This document shows positions 16,145 to 23,986 of a stretch of DNA of 25,924 nt, one piece after another. The position numbers and the translations under genes are program-made. The DNA is from a virus, in the IMG/VR virus record IMGVR_UViG_3300009420_000077, positions 1 to 25,924 of that record, one strand, 5' to 3'. Below the pieces are notes generated by a model. That model did no database searches, was not told the origin of the DNA, and was given only the letters and a program-made list of their open reading frames with translations. Numbering within the stretch: position 1 is the stretch's first letter; every line of letters begins with the position of its first letter.

Positions 16145-16586
16145 AGCAAAAAAGCAGGCACTTGCAAATAAACTACAGCAAACTGTAAACAAAGTCAGTA
16201 CAAAAGGACTGTTCTTTAAAACAAGAACCACCGACGGTAACTGGAATATTGTTGACGGTAAAAATAAAACAATAGTATTAGAAAGTGTATTGCTAGTAGA
16301 GTCGGCTAACCATATGCTTAACAGTTTAAATCATTCTAATCAGAGACAAGTTAAACAACTGTTAAACTCTTACACAACATCATTAAAAACTTATCAAGGG
16401 GCCATTTTTAAACATTTAAACGACATAATGTTTTACAAACATACCCTCAAAACAACAGAAAGTTCAGTATTGTATCATTCAACAGAAGCAAGAGTAGACC
16501 TATCTCTTATGAAATTGAGGAAGGCAAGAGAAGAGTTACACACAAAATTAGCCACAAATACCCATCACGGCAAGTATCTAGTTTAA
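16098..16586 (+). CDS. Hypothetical helical, basic protein
   Basis: A 162-residue protein, Lys-rich at the N-terminus (KLTRKKPLTKAKKQALANKL) and otherwise predicted all-helical with amphipathic stretches through residue 150. There are no cysteines and no motifs I recognise. The start lies within the previous gene in another frame (47-base overlap); the ribosome binding site is weak, so the exact start is less certain, but no other Met occurs until about residue 73. It may bind nucleic acid or form a helical bundle. Codon use resembles its neighbours. Confidence 0.7.
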   Translation: MAKQNTKLTRKKPLTKAKKQALANKLQQTVNKVSTKGLFFKTRTTDGNWNIVDGKNKTIVLESVLLVESANHMLNSLNHSNQRQVKQLLNSYTTSLKTYQGAIFKHLNDIMFYKHTLKTTESSVLYHSTEARVDLSLMKLRKAREELHTKLATNTHHGKYLV

Positions 16587-16613
16587 TAAAAACTCCAAAA
16601 ATTTCCTAGATTT

Positions 16614-16621
16614 GATAAATA
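16614..16621 (+). promoter_or_regulatory. T4-type late promoter core GATAAATA
   Basis: The core lies in the 68-base gap ahead of the 434-residue acidic protein. The expected start near 16627 leaves a 28-base leader with a weak GGG-A ribosome site before the ATG at 16655. Confidence 0.7.
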
Positions 16622-16654
16622 CAATTAACAAATCATCATTATCGGGAAAATAAA

Positions 16655-17959
16655 ATGAGAATAAACAATTTTAACAAAACAGGATTTCAAAAGGTAAAAG
16701 ACTTAAATGCATACCTTACTGAAAATCACGGTGTTAAAGTAAATGGTTTTCATCCTAAAGCAAGACTTGAAAAAGTCCGTGAACAGGCTGAACAACATAT
16801 TATTACTTTAAGAAACACTAACAAACAATTTAACTTAGATCCAGAATACGCAAAGTATTTAGGTGTCAAAGACGTCATTGACGTAATGCTTGACGAAGGC
16901 ATGTATGCAGAAAGTCCTGCAATGTCAGAAATGATGTATGAGATATCTGAAACATGTAAGTCTTTAATGGACTCAGGATATACAGTAGATGAAGCAAGTA
17001 CTGAATGTATGAACAAATTCAGACAAGATCCCCGATATGCTTATGATGATTCTTTTGTACTACCGATAGTATTAAAAGCGGCTAAAGACTACCAAGAGTC
17101 ATGTGGTTCAGCACATGAGTCAGTTGAAACAGACATGCAACCAGTTCCAGAAACAGATATTAACGAATACCTATTTAAAGAAATGGCAAGAGAAGTTGGT
17201 ATGGAAATAGAGAACGTTGAAACACTAAAAGCAATTGAAGAAAAAATTAATATGTTTGCTGAAGTAAGTGGCAAAAGCAGAGATGCAGTTGTTGGCTTCT
17301 TAAATGATTTAGAAGAAGATGCTATATCAGGTGGAATACAAATGTTTGGACAAAAAGTTGCAGAACAGAACAAATTTACAGGTGCTAGAAAAGACGCTAT
17401 TGCACAAGGTAAAGATGCATTTGAAGTAGACGGTAAACTATATAGAATTACTGGCAGTACTAAAGACGAAGAAATGCAAGAAGCAAGTATGTTTGAAGAT
17501 ATTATTGATGACATGTTAGCAGAAGAAGTCGAAGTTGAACAAGCAGAAGTTATTATGGCGGCGAGAGCATTGTCAGATGATATTCAAGGTCAGATTGCAA
17601 GATTAGGTAAAATGGTAAATGAAGATTTACCTGCTATAGCAGACCAAATGAGAGCAGAGATGGGTGCCCAAGTTGCCCAAGGTTTTGCAGATTCAATGAC
17701 AGCGGCAGTTGACGGACATCTTACAGCAACTAAGGCAACAAAACAAGCAATGGATGATGCTATTGGAAGTATTACTGGTGAAGCACCAATTACTCCAGCA
17801 ATGGGTGACGTTCCTATGGATGCGCCACTTGATGCAGAACCTATGGCAGAGCCAATGGCAGATGTTGTTGATGTTAACGATCCTGCGGCGGCTGGACCAG
17901 AAGAAGCCCCACTAGGCAGAGACCCAGTAGACGCACCAAAAGATCCAGCAGGTATCTAA
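16655..17959 (+). CDS. Acidic helical structural-type phage protein
   Basis: A 434-residue protein, strongly acidic and helical. The middle (about 170-280) is dense in Glu and Met. Residues about 285-370 form one long amphipathic region (EQAEVIMAARALSDDIQGQI and following), a pattern I recall from uncharacterised T4-like cyanophage proteins. The tail (about 372-434) is low-complexity Pro/Ala/Asp/Met, including a short AEPM repeat. There is no enzyme motif. The N-terminus MRINNF is a weaker version of the local leader motif without the acidic position 5. It is led by its own late promoter and followed after one base by a small acidic gene, so the two are likely partners. A scaffold, internal or neck-associated virion role is inferred, not shown. 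Confidence 0.8.
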   Translation: MRINNFNKTGFQKVKDLNAYLTENHGVKVNGFHPKARLEKVREQAEQHIITLRNTNKQFNLDPEYAKYLGVKDVIDVMLDEGMYAESPAMSEMMYEISETCKSLMDSGYTVDEASTECMNKFRQDPRYAYDDSFVLPIVLKAAKDYQESCGSAHESVETDMQPVPETDINEYLFKEMAREVGMEIENVETLKAIEEKINMFAEVSGKSRDAVVGFLNDLEEDAISGGIQMFGQKVAEQNKFTGARKDAIAQGKDAFEVDGKLYRITGSTKDEEMQEASMFEDIIDDMLAEEVEVEQAEVIMAARALSDDIQGQIARLGKMVNEDLPAIADQMRAEMGAQVAQGFADSMTAAVDGHLTATKATKQAMDDAIGSITGEAPITPAMGDVPMDAPLDAEPMAEPMADVVDVNDPAAAGPEEAPLGRDPVDAPKDPAGI

Positions 17960-17960
17960 A

Positions 17961-18305
17961 GTGCGAATCCGTGATGTATTCCTATTAGAGGCATACTACG
18001 ATGATTTGCAAGTTGCAATCATGGATAGGCTTGCTCAATACCTAAGTCAAGAACAAAACGAAATCCCAACAGATGAATTCAGAATGGCATTAGCTGATGA
18101 TGGCTTTATGTTAAGTTTTGAAGAAATGAAAGCCGCAATGGAACAAATGGGTGCAGTTGCTAACATAGATGACAGCACTATTACTCCTAAAGGCAAAATA
18201 CCAGACGAACTAGCAAATCCAGAAGACCAAGTAGTTGAACCAGACGTTGCTGGAATGGCTGGCGATCAGGCTATGTCTGCCGTAAAAGACGAACTCCCAC
18301 AATAA
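17961..18305 (+). CDS. Small acidic hypothetical protein (GTG start)
   Basis: A 114-residue protein starting with GTG one base after the previous stop. MRIRDVFLLEAYYDD fits the capsid-targeting-like pattern with L-L-E before Ala at 8-11. Residues 24-60 hold helical segments (TDEFRMALADDGFMLSFEEM) followed by a strand-rich Ile/Pro segment ending near PDEL, a layout I recall from small proteins of T4-like marine phages of unknown role. No catalytic residues are recognised. It probably shares the transcript of the 434-residue gene. Confidence 0.75.
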   Translation: MRIRDVFLLEAYYDDLQVAIMDRLAQYLSQEQNEIPTDEFRMALADDGFMLSFEEMKAAMEQMGAVANIDDSTITPKGKIPDELANPEDQVVEPDVAGMAGDQAMSAVKDELPQ

Positions 18306-18311
18306 CTAACA

Positions 18312-18319
18312 AATAAATA
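18312..18319 (+). promoter_or_regulatory. T4-type late promoter core AATAAATA
   Basis: The expected start falls at 18325, exactly the A of the ATG of the SGNH-like gene. No Shine-Dalgarno sequence lies between, so a leaderless mRNA is predicted. Confidence 0.65.
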
Positions 18320-18324
18320 CAAGC

Positions 18325-19473
18325 ATGGAAGATAGATTAATTCGTGCCGCCTCGGCGTTAAATAGACAATTATTTGAACAGTTCAATGGTTCATATACAG
18401 ACGTAGCACACAAAACCGTTAAAGCAATTACAAGAGGCGGAGATCCTGCAAACTATGATGACGATGAAATTATAGATTACATGGTCCCTATATTGCACAC
18501 ACAACGAAACGAATACACGATTCAAACAGAAAAACTACCATGTACAATACCTTACATAAGTTTCGATGTACCTAATGACGAAATTGAAGAACTTAAAAAT
18601 GCACTAGGTGGCACTAAAAATCCTAACTATGATGATTTCCGTAAACGTAACTTAGCCGGAACTTTAAGCAAAAAAGAATCAGACAATATAAAATTCCAAC
18701 AACGTTACTTCGATAGATTAGAAAAATATCAACATAAGTACCAAGAATTACTTAATGTAGACAAAAACGGATGGTATGCTCAGTTTCCGGAAATTTCTTA
18801 TGTACTAAACAAAGAAGGTATGCGTAACCCATACAACTTGGATGACCTAACAGACAATGAATTTATACCTGTATTTGGAGACAGTAATACTTTTGGTATG
18901 GGAACACCTGAAGAGAATATATGGTATAACCAGTTAGATGAAGAGTTGCCTATATATAACTCAGGTGTTATTAGTGGTACTTTAATGGATGTGTATAACT
19001 TACTTACGTCTATGTATAAAACTAAAAAATTTAAAAAGGCTTATGTTGTAATTCCCCATTCAGAAAGATGGAATGGCATTAGTGAAAAAGGTTACATTGA
19101 AGGCATATCAAGTGGTACTCATTTGTTTCTTAAACAATTTGAAGATATAGACGAAGTATTAAATCAAAATACAAGACAGTATTACAGATGGATGGCTACA
19201 CAGGCATTAACAAACTTCTGTATAATAAATGATATTGAATTACATTTATGGGATAACAATACATTTGCAACTATACAATGGTGCAAAGACCAAGACCTAC
19301 ATGTTCCTAGTTGGCTGTTTATTTACAGGCACATGATACCAAAACTTAAAATTGCAAATGATTGTGGAGGAGGCATTGAAGATTGGCCCAAACACACGGC
19401 TAGAGATTTTGTGCATTTCGGCACAGAATGGCATGATAAAATAGCAAAATATATGTTGACAGAAGGGATATAA
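18325..19473 (+). CDS. SGNH/GDSL hydrolase-like protein
   Basis: A 382-residue protein. The C-terminal two thirds match the SGNH hydrolase plan: VFGDSNTFGMG (block I, Ser187 as the expected nucleophile), NSGVISGT (about 212-219, block II glycine) and DFVHFGTEWH (D361-x2-H364, block V acid and histidine). The block III Asn is less clear. Residues 1-150 are helical and charged and have no match I know. SGNH enzymes remove acyl or acetyl groups from lipids, polysaccharides or proteins, so deacylation of host surface glycan or of a virion glycan is plausible. It has no signal peptide, and a virion-borne or cytoplasmic location cannot be decided. It stands alone behind a late promoter. Confidence 0.8.
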   Translation: MEDRLIRAASALNRQLFEQFNGSYTDVAHKTVKAITRGGDPANYDDDEIIDYMVPILHTQRNEYTIQTEKLPCTIPYISFDVPNDEIEELKNALGGTKNPNYDDFRKRNLAGTLSKKESDNIKFQQRYFDRLEKYQHKYQELLNVDKNGWYAQFPEISYVLNKEGMRNPYNLDDLTDNEFIPVFGDSNTFGMGTPEENIWYNQLDEELPIYNSGVISGTLMDVYNLLTSMYKTKKFKKAYVVIPHSERWNGISEKGYIEGISSGTHLFLKQFEDIDEVLNQNTRQYYRWMATQALTNFCIINDIELHLWDNNTFATIQWCKDQDLHVPSWLFIYRHMIPKLKIANDCGGGIEDWPKHTARDFVHFGTEWHDKIAKYMLTEGI

Positions 19474-19510
19474 TAGTGTATACTTATAAATTGAGGATAA
19501 TGGAAACCGC

Positions 19511-20188
19511 ATGTTACTAACAGAAAAGATTGAATATAAGAAATTAGAACGAGTTACAACTGCAGAAGGCAGAAAGTATATCGGTGATGACAATATACCA
19601 GTGCCAAGTGTAACAACAGTATTAGACAAAACATCTGATAAGACTGCTCTTATTGCCTGGCGTAAAAGAGTTGGCGATGCTGAAGCAACACGAGTAAGTA
19701 CTGAAGCGGCTGGTTTAGGTACTAAAGTTCACAATGCATTAGAGCAATATATACTTGGTGAAGATTATGAAATCAAAGGTAATAACTTTGTAAGCATACT
19801 TGCAAGGGATATGACAAACTTAATGATTAATGAGGGTTTTAGTAGTGTAGATGAAGTTTGGGGAACAGAAATTGGACTTATTGCTCCTGGACTATATGCT
19901 GGTACAACAGATTGTGTTGGAATGCATGGCGGCGAAGAAGCAATAATTGACTTCAAGACAAGTAAAAAAATTAAGCCTACTAAATGGGTACAAGATTATT
20001 TTTTACAATGTTGTGCTTATGCAATGGCACATAATGAAATGTACGGAACAAATATTCGAAAAGGTGTAATACTAATGGTTAGTCGAGATGTTGAACTCAA
20101 AGAGTACGTTATTGAAGGTGAAGAGTTTGACAAGTATTGTGGATTATGGACTAGCAGGTTAGAAGAGTATTATAGCAAATTCGGATGA
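19511..20188 (+). CDS. PD-(D/E)XK exonuclease, RecB/Cas4-like
   Basis: A 225-residue protein. GTKVHNALEQY (70-80) is the N-terminal RecB-like nuclease motif, with H74 and E78; E120 follows in WGTEIG. GTTD (D134) and IIDFKTSKK (D147, K149) form the catalytic PD-(D/E)XK core, and Q166-x3-Y170 (LQCCAYA) is the QxxxY motif of RecB/Cas4/lambda-exonuclease-like enzymes. The size fits single-domain phage exonucleases in DNA degradation or recombination. No iron-sulfur cysteine set of the Cas4 type is present. It overlaps the reductase gene by four bases (ATGA). The ATG at 19511 has only a weak purine-rich ribosome site (GAGGATAATGG). Confidence 0.9.
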   Translation: MLLTEKIEYKKLERVTTAEGRKYIGDDNIPVPSVTTVLDKTSDKTALIAWRKRVGDAEATRVSTEAAGLGTKVHNALEQYILGEDYEIKGNNFVSILARDMTNLMINEGFSSVDEVWGTEIGLIAPGLYAGTTDCVGMHGGEEAIIDFKTSKKIKPTKWVQDYFLQCCAYAMAHNEMYGTNIRKGVILMVSRDVELKEYVIEGEEFDKYCGLWTSRLEEYYSKFG

Positions 20189-21234
20189 TATCAAAACAGG
20201 TTAGATTACTTAATGCTGTACAAGGCAAGATTAAAGTAGAAGACTTTGAAATTGTAGATGTAGAAATACCTGAATTAGAGTCAGGTGAAGTATTAGTAGA
20301 AAATGCCTATTGCAGTACAGATCCATATATTAGACCTTCGATGGGAATTACTGGAGATGTATTCCACACAAAACCAGGCGAACCTATAACAGGCGATGCA
20401 GTAGGAACTGTTATTGCTAGTAAGAATGACGATGTCCCAATCGGCACAAATGTATTACATAGAAGAGGTTGGCGTACACATTCTATTTTATCAAATACAA
20501 AATCGTCGACATCAGTAAATACTGGATTATCAAACGAAGACCTAGTTTCAATTATACCTGATAATAAAAAGTTATTAGATTATCTTTCTATGAATGGCTT
20601 AGTTGGTGTAACAGCATATTACTCATTGAAGAAAGTATTAAATCCACAACCAGGTGACATAGTTGCTATAGATGGTGCGACAGGTGGAGTTGGACAAATG
20701 TTTATTCAAATGGCAGTAGCATCTGGTATCGAAGTTTATGGCATTACTTCCACTCAAGAAAAGGTAGATTACATAAATCGTATAGGCGGTATAGGAGTAC
20801 TAGTACCAGCACAAGGCGGACTAGCAAAAATACACAAAGTTTATAATGCTACTTTCCCTAATGGTATAGACAAGTACCATGCAAATGTGTGTACCGAAAG
20901 AATGTTGCTAGGACTAGCAAAATTAAATCCACAGGCACATCTAATACTTTGTGGTGCTATGAAAACCTATAACTCCAGCATTAACGTTTTAGGTCCTAAC
21001 ATACAACCACTAATTCATAAAGGCGGAACCATTCACGGTTGTGCATGGGTGTTCTCTATAGATGAATGGAGACAAGAATACTTAGATTTTATTGAGACAC
21101 ACTATGAAAAACTAGCACCTCAGTATGAAATATATCACGGTATTGAGTCTATGCCACAGCAATTTGTAGACCAATTCTTTATATATGAGCAAGATTCTAA
21201 TAAAAAGTTCGGAAAGCTCGTTACCCAACTATAA
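20185..21234 (+). CDS. MDR-family NADPH-dependent enone reductase (PTGR1/CurA-like)
   Basis: A 349-residue protein, full length for the family. STDPYIR (44-50), GLVGVTAYYSL (138-148) and IDGATGGVGQM (162-172, the nucleotide-binding GxxGxVG turn) match the zinc-independent PTGR1/leukotriene-B4-dehydrogenase/curcumin-reductase branch of medium-chain dehydrogenases; the zinc-binding cysteines of true alcohol dehydrogenases are absent. Such enzymes reduce alpha,beta-unsaturated carbonyls with NADPH. It is coupled to the exonuclease by an ATGA overlap. This is an unusual gene for a phage and reads as an auxiliary metabolic gene, perhaps for detoxifying lipid-derived aldehydes or altering host redox metabolism (inference). 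Codon use is phage-like, so any transfer is not recent. Confidence 0.9.
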   Translation: MISKQVRLLNAVQGKIKVEDFEIVDVEIPELESGEVLVENAYCSTDPYIRPSMGITGDVFHTKPGEPITGDAVGTVIASKNDDVPIGTNVLHRRGWRTHSILSNTKSSTSVNTGLSNEDLVSIIPDNKKLLDYLSMNGLVGVTAYYSLKKVLNPQPGDIVAIDGATGGVGQMFIQMAVASGIEVYGITSTQEKVDYINRIGGIGVLVPAQGGLAKIHKVYNATFPNGIDKYHANVCTERMLLGLAKLNPQAHLILCGAMKTYNSSINVLGPNIQPLIHKGGTIHGCAWVFSIDEWRQEYLDFIETHYEKLAPQYEIYHGIESMPQQFVDQFFIYEQDSNKKFGKLVTQL

Positions 21235-21237
21235 ATA
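21230..21237 (+). promoter_or_regulatory. T4-type late promoter core TATAAATA (upstream of tandem pair)
   Basis: An exact consensus core overlapping the reductase stop codon. The expected start near 21243 is just before the palindrome at 21245. It is the first of two late cores ahead of the fibre-like gene. Confidence 0.65.
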
Positions 21238-21244
21238 GCACTCC

Positions 21245-21262
21245 TCATTTCTGCAGAAATGA
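21245..21262 (+). repeat. 18-bp perfect palindrome between tandem late promoters
   Basis: TCATTTCTGCAGAAATGA is identical to its reverse complement. It begins just after the expected start of the upstream late promoter and overlaps the first two bases of the downstream promoter core. There is no T tract, so a classic terminator is unlikely; a dimeric protein site or an RNA hairpin at the 5' end of the longer transcript is possible. Confidence 0.7.
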
Positions 21263-21268
21263 TAAATA
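21261..21268 (+). promoter_or_regulatory. T4-type late promoter core GATAAATA (downstream of tandem pair)
   Basis: The expected start near 21274 leaves a 25-base leader with CGGAG (21285-21289) as a ribosome binding site before the GTG start at 21299. Confidence 0.7.
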
Positions 21269-21298
21269 CATACATAAACGTTATCGGAGTTATATATA

Positions 21299-23974
21299 GT
21301 GTCACACCAAGACGATGCAAATTTAAAAGTTATTATAAGCAGGATTCAGCAAAGAAGAGGTCTGAAGCAAGATTTACCACATCCATTAAGACCTGGTGAA
21401 ATTGGATTCGCTACGGACAGTAAGCAAGTATATATTGGAGCGGATACCGCCGACAATATCAGCAAGACTTATAATAAAACAGTTTACCTTGAGAATACAT
21501 TAGGTGCTCAGGCTACAACTTTAAATATTGCAAACACTCAAATTATTAAATTTGAAGTTCCTCACATTAGATTTGGAAAAAATAGTTCGTTCGACGGTGT
21601 TAGTAAATCAGCATCATGGGTGGCAAACTTATCAAGTACATATAACCTTTCAGACAATAGCAATGTAGCAAGAACGGTATTTGATACTACAGTGGCTAAT
21701 TCAGCCAATGCTGTAGTTAATCAAAACCAAACTGCTAATGCCTTTGATGCAGATGACGTAACAGTTTTAATTGATGGTAAGAAACAAGTAGGCGACAGTA
21801 GTGGTACTGGCGGTACTGTTAATGCTTCTTACGATTACAATTTTGTAAGTGGTAACGCTTCAGGCGACAGCCACACAATTTATTTCAGAACAGCACCTAC
21901 TAATTCACAAGAAGTAGCAGTTTCATATTATGGCAACAGTCATGTTAATCATGCTATTGCAAATAGTGTTATTGCCAATGGAGCCGCAGTAACTGGTTTC
22001 CATACACAAATGAGTATACCGGAATATAGGCAACTTAATTCAGAATTGGTGCTTGTTAATCCAGATTCAGGAACAGGCTTTATTGGTTTAGAAACTAAGC
22101 ACATAGATGTTGTCCAAGAAGGTAGTGGTATAGCCAATGTAGCATCAGTAACTTTAGGTAATATAGTTGCAGTTAAAGATCCTATTGATCCTTCATTATA
22201 TTCAACAGATCCAGCAAATGCTAGTTTACAGATATACAGTGGAATTAGTAATGTAAGTTCTATTAAAAGTGGAACGGTACATGGCGGAGAATTAAATACA
22301 TTTGATATGGGTGCCGATAGTGTAGCATTTACTAAGTATGAAAATGCAAGTGGTGGTTATAATGGTTATGTTTGGTTAGAAGGACAAACAGGCACATCAT
22401 CAGCAGGTAACACTACAATAGAAACGCAACATTACTTTCACCAAAAATTATTACCTATACAAGCAAATAGTGTTGGAACATCATTTACTGTTGAAACTCC
22501 AGCAAACGTATTCCAAACTGCAAGAGCAGTTACAACAACCCAAACTGGTGCAGGAGCAAAAACTGTTACTGGTAATGTAGAAGGTTTAGCAATTGGAGAT
22601 AAAGTAACATTCGTTGGTAGTAATGCAACAGAATTTACAAATGCTCCATATTCTGTATTAGGCGTTAATACTGGTGCAGGCACATTCTCAGTTACAGAAA
22701 CTTTAACAGGTGCAGTTAGCACTGGATTAGATTATATTAACCATGGTGACAATGTAGCCAATGTACAAGTATTCAGTTTAAGTCATGGCATGCCAGCAAC
22801 ATCAAATGTTGTATTTAATGTAGCAGTTGGCGGTGTAAGTGCAAACACTGAAGTTGAAACAGTACATGGAAGAACAGGACAAGATGAATATGTTAGTACA
22901 ACAACTAATACGTTCTTTGTTAGTGCGGCAAGTGTGGCATCAAATGTTACAGGTAATGTAAGTCCGTTTATAACAAACTTATCAGACGCAGATGGTTTAA
23001 GTATTAAACCAGGTTACTTACTTGACTTATCAGGTACAAGCTCACTTAATGGTGCAATAGCATTAGTAAATGGCAAACAACAATGGATAAGATTAAGTTT
23101 AATACCTAACATTAATGACCAAATATATACATATAGCACAGACCAAACGCAGTACAGATTATTTGATGATCCAAAAAATAATGTAAACTCTTGGACAGCA
23201 TTAGGTCTTTCAGAAGGACACTTTACTAGAAAAGATAATACTATTAAATCCAAGTTAGAGCAATGGTTTAAAAATCACGATGGACTAGGAAGTTCAGGCA
23301 TATTAGGTGATGAGAAAGTGAACATTGTTTCAAATGTATTCATTAACCAGCCTTATAGCACAGAAGCATTTGGTTCATGGTTAGTTGACATAGATACAAC
23401 TAATGGCGAAATAGACTTTAACAGTAATGACGAAGCAGGACATTTTGCAGAGATTGTAAACAAGTTATACTTTAATACATCTAATGCAGACAAACGTGGA
23501 CTTACAACTGTTAAAACAAACATAGAATTATTAACAACAGCCGCTCAAGAAAGCGGACAATCAGTTAGTACATTTACACAGCCACAGCAATTAACAATTG
23601 GCACAGGTAATGTATCACTAACTAACCTAGGCACAGACTCAACAATATACGATACATTATTTGTTGATTATTCATTAGTAGGTACAACACTAGATCCTAG
23701 TAATGCAAATGTTTCTAGATACTACAATAGAGTAGGCACACTTATGTACAGTGGTAATCCAAGTGCTGATGTACAAGCAAATGGTGTTGCTAATGGTGTT
23801 GTAACAATTAACGATATTTCTACAGAAAATAAAGATGCTAACATTACAGGTAATTTATCATTCTCAGCCAGCATGGCTAATGGTACTATTGCTATTGGAT
23901 GTAACAACGACTTAACACCTACAACTAGTAATGTTGTGATGAAGTATGTTGTTAGAAGATGGAAGTCACAGTAA
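21299..23974 (+). CDS. Large fibre/baseplate-type virion structural protein
   Basis: An 891-residue protein with a GTG start and a good ribosome binding site (CGGAG). Residues 12-52 (ISRIQQRRGLKQDLP, then RPGEIGFATDSKQVYIGADT) are the short N-terminal module found on many phage fibres and Mtd-like receptor-binding proteins. The rest is Asn/Ser/Thr/Val/Gly-rich with few cysteines, typical of long beta-structured fibres, and includes repetitive TGNV and ANSV type strands. A stretch at about 655-700 (NHDGLGSSGI and neighbours) is more globular. The C-terminus ends in a basic strand (VVMKYVVRRWKSQ). Two late promoters precede it. Its exact place (tail fibre or baseplate wedge) is not determined. 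Confidence 0.85.
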   Translation: MSHQDDANLKVIISRIQQRRGLKQDLPHPLRPGEIGFATDSKQVYIGADTADNISKTYNKTVYLENTLGAQATTLNIANTQIIKFEVPHIRFGKNSSFDGVSKSASWVANLSSTYNLSDNSNVARTVFDTTVANSANAVVNQNQTANAFDADDVTVLIDGKKQVGDSSGTGGTVNASYDYNFVSGNASGDSHTIYFRTAPTNSQEVAVSYYGNSHVNHAIANSVIANGAAVTGFHTQMSIPEYRQLNSELVLVNPDSGTGFIGLETKHIDVVQEGSGIANVASVTLGNIVAVKDPIDPSLYSTDPANASLQIYSGISNVSSIKSGTVHGGELNTFDMGADSVAFTKYENASGGYNGYVWLEGQTGTSSAGNTTIETQHYFHQKLLPIQANSVGTSFTVETPANVFQTARAVTTTQTGAGAKTVTGNVEGLAIGDKVTFVGSNATEFTNAPYSVLGVNTGAGTFSVTETLTGAVSTGLDYINHGDNVANVQVFSLSHGMPATSNVVFNVAVGGVSANTEVETVHGRTGQDEYVSTTTNTFFVSAASVASNVTGNVSPFITNLSDADGLSIKPGYLLDLSGTSSLNGAIALVNGKQQWIRLSLIPNINDQIYTYSTDQTQYRLFDDPKNNVNSWTALGLSEGHFTRKDNTIKSKLEQWFKNHDGLGSSGILGDEKVNIVSNVFINQPYSTEAFGSWLVDIDTTNGEIDFNSNDEAGHFAEIVNKLYFNTSNADKRGLTTVKTNIELLTTAAQESGQSVSTFTQPQQLTIGTGNVSLTNLGTDSTIYDTLFVDYSLVGTTLDPSNANVSRYYNRVGTLMYSGNPSADVQANGVANGVVTINDISTENKDANITGNLSFSASMANGTIAIGCNNDLTPTTSNVVMKYVVRRWKSQ

Positions 23975-23986
23975 CACATAGAAACA

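Noticed and set aside
19456-19492. TTGACA, TATAAT and TATAAATT strings ahead of the exonuclease gene
   Set aside because: TTGACA and TATAAT are only 7 bases apart, no other -35 fits the TATAAT, and TATAAATT departs from the late core. A middle-type promoter remains possible but is not supported.
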